A program made the translations under genes and the position numbers. A stretch of DNA of 64,000 bases, taken from Metarhizium brunneum. Its lineage: Eukaryota; Ascomycota; Sordariomycetes; Hypocreales; Clavicipitaceae. The stretch spans positions 8,335,001 through 8,399,000 of the forward strand of contig NC_089422.1 in the NCBI RefSeq assembly GCF_013426205.1. Reading direction: 5' to 3'. Below the pieces are notes generated by a model. That model was not told where the DNA came from and ran no database searches. It saw only the letters and a list, made by a program, of their open reading frames with translations. Shown here piece by piece: positions 57,028 to 64,000 of this stretch (within the stretch, counting starts at the first letter, position 1; each line of letters starts with the position of its first letter).

Positions 57028-59079
57028 CTACAGCTCGTCACCGCTGTGTTCATCCGCAAAGATCTCCTTCACCAGCTGTTTCTTATTAATCTTGCCCATG
57101 GCGTTCCTCGGAATATGTTCCACAATCTTCATGACCTGCGGAATCTTATAATTCGCTAACCTGCTCTTCAGCGCGCGCCTCATGTCCAAGGGCGACCACT
57201 TTTGAACCACGTCCCTGTTGATAATGAGCACAGCGCCGACCTTCTGGCCCCAGTTTCCGCTGGGAACTGCGACGACAGCAGCCTCTGACACCTCTGGCAG
57301 ACTGAGGAGTTCGCGCTCTACTTCCAGCGCAGAGACCTTTTCGCCACCCGTCTTGATGATGTCAGCCGTGAGGCGGCCCTGGATGAAGTACAGCGGGCCC
57401 TTGGTCCACGGCTGGCTGTGCGAGGCGGCGGGGACGGCGCGGCGAATGGCGACGTCACCTGTTTTGAACCAGGAGCCCCGGCCGTCGGAGTCGGGGATGA
57501 ACTCCTTGGCCGTGGCAGAGGGGTTCCGCCAGTATTCCTTGAATACGGTTGGCCCGCGAAGCTGGATCTCACCAGAGCGTTCCCGGCCTTGGGAATCGAC
57601 CTCGCCACCGAGGGGGATGATTTCACCCGTGTCCACGTCCATGAGACGTGCTTGGACCGAGGGCAAGGGCCAACCGACAGAGGCGTCGATGCGGTCGGTG
57701 AAGGAGAGGCCGCAACTGAGTGCCATGCCGACTTCCGTCATGCCGTAGCGCTCGAGGAGGACATTGCCGTGGCTGAGATCTGACCAGGCAGTCTTGATAG
57801 GCGTGGGGAGGGCAGCCGAGCCGGAGATGTTGACGCGCATGTTTGCAGGGGAGATGGCCTCTCGAGCGGCGGCTTGGATGGGATGAGGTAAGAGCTTGTG
57901 GCTGGCGAGAAGGCGGCTGTAGACTGTAGGAACGACGGTGAGGAAGGTGACTTTTGAATTGGGAGGTTTTGTCGTGCCGTGGGGGCGGTTGGTGCCGTTT
58001 GTGGGGAGGAATGGTGCCGCAAGACGTTTCCATACAGCATCGGCGTTGAAGGGAAACATGAATTCGACGGACGAGCCGGCGAACAAGGGCGTGATGACGG
58101 CGTTGACGGTGCCATGGATGTGGTGGAGGGGGAGGACATGGAGGAGGTGGTCTGCTGGGGTGTATTTCCATGCTTCTATGAGGGAGCGTGACTGGGCGGT
58201 TAGGGCTGATTGCGGTAAGAGGACGCCTTTCTAGGAGCTGGTAAGTATCCTTTGCTGCGTGGTTTTTGCATACTGAGGCGGGCGAGTTTGGCTTACAGGT
58301 CTGTTGGTGGTTCCGGAAGTGTATAGCATCAGCCCGGCACCAGCTGGATCCGAGCCCTCCTCCAACGAAACGACTTCACACATGCCGCCACCCTCATGTT
58401 TCTTTAGTTCAAGATGAGCAGGTTTGGTAGTTAGATCCGTGGCTAGGACCTCCGCTGCCTTGGATGCGAACCTGGGCGAGGAGACGAGAAGCGCCGCTTC
58501 ACTGTGGTCAAGGATATATTGTAGCTCTGGCGCCGGGAACGCAGGAGACATGGGGACTGCGATGGACCGCGCCGCAAGCACAGCGAGCAAGGTGACTGGG
58601 AGAGAGAGTTAGTATGACAAGACAATGGCCAATTAGAATATATACATGTATTTATTTACAAAAGAAACGAGGGCAAGAGCAAGAAGCGCCGTGGCAGACC
58701 ACTCACCAACATAGTCGTAGCTATTCCCGACAAGAAAGGCTATTCTCTCCCCATTCAAGTCCTTCTTCCCACTGGCTTCATAAAATCGCTCCCGCGCCTT
58801 CCGTATATCCCCTAGCAATTCGCCGTATGTGAAGGTTCTCCCCGAGGAGGAGTGAATGACTGCGGTTGACTGGGGGTCATGTTTTACAATAGCCTCGAAG
58901 ATGGGCAACCGCGGCAAGGTGGTCGAATGCATTCTCGAGTTGGAGAGGCATGAACAGCACACAGTCACCCGCGCCAGAGAGAAACGGTGGGAAGACGAAG
59001 AGGAATACGGAGGTGAGATGAGGGGAGGAGAGGAAGCTATGCGCCGGAGAACCGGTGGCAGGCTGCGTCGGAGTGTCAT
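57028..59079 (-). CDS. Malonyl-CoA synthetase-like (ACSF3-type) acyl-CoA synthetase
   Basis: AMP-forming ligase resembling mitochondrial ACSF3, which activates malonate and methylmalonate. Three exons on the minus strand: 58707-59079, 58297-58595 and 57028-58230, about 624 aa; introns 111 nt and 66 nt, with ACTAAC and TTACC near the acceptors. The phosphate loop is LMLYTSGTTNRPKG, spanning the second intron; then LHHIHGTVNA, ISGSAALP, LLERYGMTEVGMALS, GEIQLRGPTVFKEYWRNP, SWFKTGDVA, GRLTADIIKTGGEKVSALEVE and the catalytic Lys in PRNAMGKINKKQL. The chosen ATG (59079) gives an Arg-rich N-terminus (MTLRRSLPPVLRRIASSPP) like a mitochondrial presequence; another in-frame ATG lies at 59208. It ends SGDEL, not a peroxisomal signal. 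Confidence 0.87.
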
Positions 59080-61251
59080 GGGCAGAAACTGGTCGGCGCA
59101 ACAACAGGCGCCGAGGTGGTGTTTATCGCGCCTCGTCGCCTTGTTTCTCACTTGTAGTACTCGGTCCACGACTCCACGGAGGAAGGAGAGGGGGAATGAC
59201 GCAGCCAAATTGGACGGAAGAAGTGGAACCAGTAGCCTAGGTATGGACGGAATATCTGCACGGCATCCAGGTCAGATCAAGTGTGGTTGGGTCCCCGTGT
59301 CCCAATGTTTCCAGCTGAACTGCCTGATGGTGCGATGGAGAATGGTAAGCTCGAGATGATGTGGGCTTGGAGCCTTCGAGGCTGCCTTTGCGGCTCAACG
59401 CTGGATGGCGCAACGCTGCGTCTCGGGCCGGTGTATGCTGTGGCTGGCGGGAATATCAGAATTAGTATTAAGCAATGGCAAGACTTGGGATGCTTTCAAG
59501 CAAGGACTGGCCTTGTTGATGTCGACGAGTTGAGGCATCCAATGGCTCCATTCTTCTGTGGGACGAATGTACGGAGTACTGTATGTACATGCATACACAT
59601 TGAAAGAGGCGGAAGCCAGTTTTGGGGGCCGGCATGCGCAACGGCGGAGCCAAGACTGACTGACAAGCGGAGAAGCACTACGGAATAATAAATGTCGGGT
59701 CGTTGAGCAGCATTGAGCAGAGAATAAGCCAGACGTTGTTGGTTGATTGTGGCGACTTCAATATTGAAGGTGTCAACTGATGCTATTGTACGGAGTATAC
59801 ACAAACAAGTACCTACGCCCCGAGTCCTGACTAAGTCGTAGGTCGCAATATTGGGCTGACGTTATAAAAACCATGAAGCGAGGCGAGTCACACAACAAGG
59901 CAGCCAAGCTCTCCCCCCTGTCACCAGAAATCGGCCAAGATGACAGCTTATTCTGCTCGCCCGAGGGTATTTTTGGTTGAGCAGAATACTCTGACAAGAT
60001 ACCTGATTTAAGCGTTGGCTGTTGGGAGCCAGTGTCAAGCTGCTTCACTGCCGGCATCTGCACCGCGACTTGGGCGGTCGGTTTGCGTCACCACCTTGAC
60101 ACCTTGACCACATCGTCGCTTCCTTCATCGCCGAATTCGATCATGTGCAGAAACACGATGCAAACTGCCTCACTCTGCGCGGGCCGAGCATATGGGTACC
60201 TGATTTCTCTCCCACACTCCCTCAAGGAGGTGTTGCACCACGCCCAGCACGCACGATTCATCTTGTGAGCCACGCCATGCCGCAGGCGTGATGCTGCATT
60301 TCAGCAGCTCGTGCTTTGAACAGATGCGACAGCCTGGTCACCCATGTTGGTAGCATGAATAGCATGAATGCGTGCATATGGAGTGTCTCGATGCCATGTA
60401 AAACTCGTCCTTGGACTGGATGTACATGAGACTGGGCGGCCAGATCGAGAATGCAAGCATTCCTGCCATCTAGATACTAACAGGCACGTCTCAGCTCAGG
60501 CGTCCAGTCGTGGTGGTGCCGCATTACTAAATGCGTAGTATTTCTTTTTTCTTTTCCTTTCTTTTTCCCTTCTTTGCCGTCTAGTTCTTTCTCTCTTCTC
60601 ATGATTCCCATGATTCCTTCTCTTGTCTCTTGTCTCGCACCGCTTGTCGCTACCGCAAGAAGCCTGTCTCAAAAAAAAAAAAAGCTTCTTCATGTACCGC
60701 CACGCCGGCTCCAAGTCCCCACGTACCCAGAAAACGTGCCTGATGCTCCACTGCACATGCAGCCCCGTCACCGCTCCATTGCCCCAACGGCCTGTCATTG
60801 GGCCCCCGCCCCTCCCAAAACTGCCCTAATGGACAGTGCCCATGCAGCAGCGCAGCCTTTTTGGTGACTGGTCTGCATGCCTGTTGCTCTCTCACCGACT
60901 TGACCGACGAGAAGGGGGAAGGGAAAAAAAACAACCATAGCCAAATGAGCCGACATCATTGGCAGTTTTGATCCCGCTTGCAATACGCATTGTAGGTGCA
61001 TCCGACAAGAAAGCGGAGAGAGCCAGGTGCTTTGTCCTGGGTGTTGTTTTCCTGAAGATTTATTTCTTCTTCTCCTCGTCCTCGCTCCTTCCGTTTTTTT
61101 TTTCTCGCCTCTCATACTCGACTCTCTTAAGCCAATTGACTCGCCCAGAAAGTGGCGGACCGAACAACACTGGCCCGAGTACTTCGACGTGGCGACTTCA
61201 TCATCTTCCCCCCCAGTGATATCGACGCTATACGGAATACTACTGCCCCGA
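59080..61251. other. Intergenic, about 2.2 kb, divergent genes
   Basis: Two TACGGAGTA copies at 59570-59578 and 59789-59797, an A13 run at about 60671-60683, and several T and TTC runs at 60540-60600 and 61060-61110. No gene supported. Confidence 0.5.
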
Positions 61252-61851
61252 ATGTTGCGACGATACGCCCTTGGTTTCTCAAATGTCGGGCGACAGCTCT
61301 CCACCATGAGCTCTAATACGCCCATGGAGGATGCCATCCGTGCAAAGGTTGGTGACGGTGCCAGGCTTGGCCGAAGTGGTCAATCGTTTTTCCCCAAACC
61401 AATACTCGTCGGAGGCTAACTACCATGGGGCAATTAGATTACTGCTGCTTTCGATCCTCAGACCCTTGAGATCTACAACAACTCCCATCTCCATTCCCAC
61501 CACAAGGCCATGCAGGGTGTCACTTCCAAGGAGACTCACTTTAGGTACGACCATCCTGGACCTCACACCGCCTCATGTCCCAAGGGACCGCGCGGACTTC
61601 TGCCGCACCCACCACGGCACCACGGCTAATGCTAGATTCCTAGACTCGTCATCACGTCGGAAGCCTTCAAATCCAAGGTGCAGCCAGCCCGCCACAGAAT
61701 GGTCTATGCCCTCCTCCGGGACGAAATGGCCCTCGAGGGCGGCATCCATGCTCTCGAGCTCAGGACCCTGACTCCCGAGGAAGAAGAGCGCCAAAATAAG
61801 AAAAAAGCTGCTGAGGCTGCTGCTAAGGAAGAAGAGTCCAAGGAAGCTTGA
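61252..61851 (+). CDS. BolA-family protein, probably mitochondrial
   Basis: Three exons: 61252-61347, 61438-61544 and 61644-61851, 136 aa; introns 90 nt (GTTGGT...CTAAC...TAG) and 99 nt (GTACGA...TAG). The spliced domain reads MEDAIRAKITAAFDPQTLEIYNNSHLHSHHKAM, then TSKETHFRLVITSEAFKSKVQPARHRMVYALLRDEM, and IHALELRTLTPEE, the full BolA fold with the family's conserved C-terminal histidine and RHRxVY motif. The N-terminus MLRRYALGFSNVGRQLS is short, basic and amphipathic, as in mitochondrial import signals. Mitochondrial BolA proteins partner monothiol glutaredoxin or Nfu1 in transferring Fe-S clusters. The C-terminus is a Lys/Glu/Ala helix. Confidence 0.9.
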
Positions 61852-62356
61852 AAATAAAAGAAAATAAAAAAAAACCCCCACGTCTCGTGGGGATTTAATG
61901 ACAGGAATGCAACGCGAGAACGACGCCTTTTTTTTTCTCTTTTACCGGAAAAAAAAGTTTAATGCCAAAATAGCAGCAGGCCCTGCCACGCTCGGGAAGT
62001 GTTGGATGAGAACGCAACAGCAGCGCCAGGGGAGGGGAAAACAATATCCTTTTGTTTAAACTGGAAATGACGCAACGGAACGCTTTTTAGATACAACGAA
62101 AATGAGTCTCCTCAAGGAGACGTTATGAAAAACCTCTACAGAAGTATATTATTGTTTCTATTATCATTGGTAACGCCTAGCTAGATCAAAAAGGGCCCAC
62201 GCACAATAGACACACGTCTGCCGCATGCATCTTTCAGTAATGACTATGAGAATACCGGGGTATAATAGCTATTTCCTTGTAAGACAGCAACTGTCATATT
62301 CATACATTCCAGCATCAATTCGAACTCTCGAAAAGATACATGTCGCGCAGCCGGCA
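61852..62356. other. Convergent intergenic region
   Basis: Shared 3' region of BolA and the next gene, with an A9 run and T8-10 runs near 61867 and 61930. No gene seen. Confidence 0.5.
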
Positions 62357-64000
62357 CTACGTCGAACCATGCCGACTCCGTGAACTCAGCACACCACTGG
62401 CCTTCTTCCTTCTGATGTGTTCTCGTAGCAGGGCCTTCCGTTCTTCAGCGGATCTCTGCTTCCGCGCGTCACTTTTAGTAGCTGATGCTAATCTCTCAAA
62501 ATACTGGGATGCCTTCGGTGCTTTCGACCTCACGGGTGACGGGGGTGCTGCATCCCGCGGTTCATGCGCATCGGACCCTAATTCCGGCGACGGTGGTGAA
62601 CGACGTTGCCTCTTGGCAGGTCGAGGGGGCGATATGTCTGGTGTCGGGACATCGGCATTCACAACGTGGTCTCTACTCAGTGGCTTTCCCCGCCCTTCCA
62701 CCGCCTTCTCGTTCCCAGGTTCCCTGGTCTTGTGGGAAAGATATCGCCTTGTCCTGGCAACCTCATCCGGAAACATGTCCAGCACATGTTGTAAATTTTG
62801 CTTCGTAATCACCATCTTGCTGTACTCTGGCTGCCCTTGTAGCATGTTGAACCATTCAACTGCGGGCAAGGGCTCCTGTCCTGCCCGCGCACCGGTCACG
62901 TATTTCCGGTATTCTGCAGAATAGGCGCGAATGAAATCGTCGTAGAGGAATTCGCGGAGGGCACGCCCTGATGCGAGGAATTCGAGGCAGATGCAGGCAT
63001 TGACGAAATTTTTGAGGGTGCCGTTCTGCGAAGGGTAGGACGGGTACGTGGTTGTGAAGAGGATATAGGGGTTTGAAGCGGTGACGGGAGAGATTCGCGG
63101 ATTGACGGAGTGCGCTTGAGATTCTGTAGGTATACATGTTGTTGTAGGCGCAAGGGAGCGAGGTTCGTGGTCATTGGGGTTTGGGAGAGGGATGGGTGAA
63201 GCAAGGGGAGGGGCGGCGGTGGTTGAGTTTTGGGTTGATGCTGTTAAACATGTAGCTGGGATGAGGGAGCTGGATGAGGTAGATAGCGAGCTTTCTACTT
63301 CTTTTATGCGTAATGTGTTGGGGAGACGGGTGAATGATGTTGATGCGTTGACGGGCTTGACTGGAGTGGTGTTTATATCGTACATCTTAAATCTCTTACG
63401 CCGCTTTTGTGGTGTTCCGGGGTCAATGCGAGCAGAGACCCGGTTTGAATCCACGGTGTAGGGGATGACGTCTTGGTTTGGTTGAGCACAGGGCGGAGTT
63501 TCGGTTTCCACGACTTGTGAGGCTATATTCATGGCGGGCGTGGATTTTACTTGCCGCCGGGTGGATTCTAGGTTAATCCTGACGTCAGGTTGCTCGTGAG
63601 CTTGTGGGAGTCGCATGTCCATTTCGTCTTCCTCTTCCTCATCTTCTTTCGCGGTTCTCACGGCCAGACGATGGGGTTCTGGCTGGGGAAGCGTATTGAG
63701 AAGTCCTGGCCTCGGATTGGGTATTGGGGTTTCCTGGACAGCTTGTGATTGACTCGGTGTTGTTAGGGGGCGTTCTCGAGCACCTCGATCTGGGGAAGTC
63801 GACCATGTTAAACGGCTATGGGCTTCCGAGGAGGTTGAGGACTGGCCATCGCTTTGTTCATCATCGCCGGCATCTTGCTGTTCCTTGTTCACCTGATCCT
63901 CGACGCTCTCAACTATTCTGTCCACACTGTGACATTGGATAGCATTAGGGAGGTCATCTGCATTGACGGTTCCGTGCTTCTTGGCACTCTCATCGTTTCC
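62357..64000 (-). CDS. Unrecognised protein, 5' end outside the window
   Basis: Minus-strand frame open from the stop at 62357 to the window edge at 64000, so the N-terminus is missing; at least 547 residues are visible. The first 300 are disordered and acidic to basic, with a KRRKRFKMYDIN motif. A single conserved-looking helical block follows: PYILFTTTYPSYPSQNGTLKNFVNACICLEFLASGRALREFLYDDFIRAYSAEYRKYV, then EPLPAVEWFNMLQGQPEYSKMVITKQNLQHVLDMFPDEV. The C-terminus holds PAKRQRRSPPSPE and a basic SAEERKALLREHIRRKK end. The basic patches suggest a nuclear protein. I considered telomere and centromere proteins, but nothing in the sequence decides it. Confidence 0.75.
   Translation of the reverse strand, partial: GNDESAKKHGTVNADDLPNAIQCHSVDRIVESVEDQVNKEQQDAGDDEQSDGQSSTSSEAHSRLTWSTSPDRGARERPLTTPSQSQAVQETPIPNPRPGLLNTLPQPEPHRLAVRTAKEDEEEEDEMDMRLPQAHEQPDVRINLESTRRQVKSTPAMNIASQVVETETPPCAQPNQDVIPYTVDSNRVSARIDPGTPQKRRKRFKMYDINTTPVKPVNASTSFTRLPNTLRIKEVESSLSTSSSSLIPATCLTASTQNSTTAAPPLASPIPLPNPNDHEPRSLAPTTTCIPTESQAHSVNPRISPVTASNPYILFTTTYPSYPSQNGTLKNFVNACICLEFLASGRALREFLYDDFIRAYSAEYRKYVTGARAGQEPLPAVEWFNMLQGQPEYSKMVITKQNLQHVLDMFPDEVARTRRYLSHKTREPGNEKAVEGRGKPLSRDHVVNADVPTPDISPPRPAKRQRRSPPSPELGSDAHEPRDAAPPSPVRSKAPKASQYFERLASATKSDARKQRSAEERKALLREHIRRKKASGVLSSRSRHGST

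Noticed and set aside
57028..57045. C-terminal SGDEL of the acyl-CoA synthetase as ER-retention signal
   Set aside because: It is not KDEL, HDEL or a close variant with a basic or His residue, and the N-terminus points to mitochondria.
1..64000. CRISPR array, secondary-metabolite cluster, viral or intact transposon genes
   Set aside because: No direct-repeat arrays, polyketide or peptide synthetase domains, capsid, polymerase or transposase motifs were found on either strand.

Overview
The window is nuclear DNA of a filamentous ascomycete, most likely a sordariomycete of the order Hypocreales. The reasons are short introns of about 50 to 99 nt with GTRNGT donors and CTRAC-type branch points, monocistronic genes on both strands, moderate GC, and gene content such as a fungal Cdc1/Ted1 phosphoesterase, a DUF7514 protein and a PNG1 without its catalytic cysteine. 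The order is an inference from protein style, not from a database match.

I count 20 protein genes with good support, one tRNA, two gene relics and two weak small ORFs. From left to right: a WSC-domain membrane protein (minus) and nicotinate phosphoribosyltransferase (minus), which is divergent from UTP4 (plus) (1.1-9 kb). A 4.2 kb intergenic stretch follows, with recurring short motifs and one possible small gene. Then come PNG1, a SWIM+RING ubiquitin-ligase candidate, an aminoglycoside-phosphotransferase-like relic, a small cysteine-rich zinc-binding candidate and an MPDU1-type PQ-loop protein (13-21 kb). Next are a DUF7514 protein, an unknown 321-aa protein, and a compact block of GCN5 (minus), OST5 (plus) and RAD1 (plus) (22.9-32.5 kb). 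After a gene-poor stretch of about 5 kb lie an unknown 697-aa disordered protein, CDC26 (APC/C), a Cdc1/Ted1-like phosphoesterase and a very large PhoD-like phosphatase (37.8-49 kb). The right end holds a multiply broken neprosin-type secreted peptidase gene, a TPMT-family methyltransferase, tRNA-Ile(AAU), eIF4E, a malonyl-CoA-synthetase-like enzyme, a BolA protein and a 5'-truncated unknown protein (50.5-64 kb).

Most genes are housekeeping: ribosome biogenesis (UTP4), translation (eIF4E, tRNA-Ile), chromatin and checkpoint (GCN5, RAD1), cell cycle (CDC26), ER glycan and GPI maturation (OST5, MPDU1-like, Cdc1/Ted1-like, PNG1), NAD salvage, and mitochondrial Fe-S and acyl-CoA metabolism (BolA, ACSF3-like). 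I see no secondary-metabolite cluster, no intact transposon and no CRISPR array. The unusual material is between genes: a 9-bp motif, TACGGAGTA, with 16 exact copies, all outside the called coding exons; a family of CCTAGG-centred palindromes; and two decayed genes.

Exon boundaries were derived by hand from splice consensus, reading frame and family sequence. Four introns are multiples of three without a stop and are easily read through in a naive ORF call.
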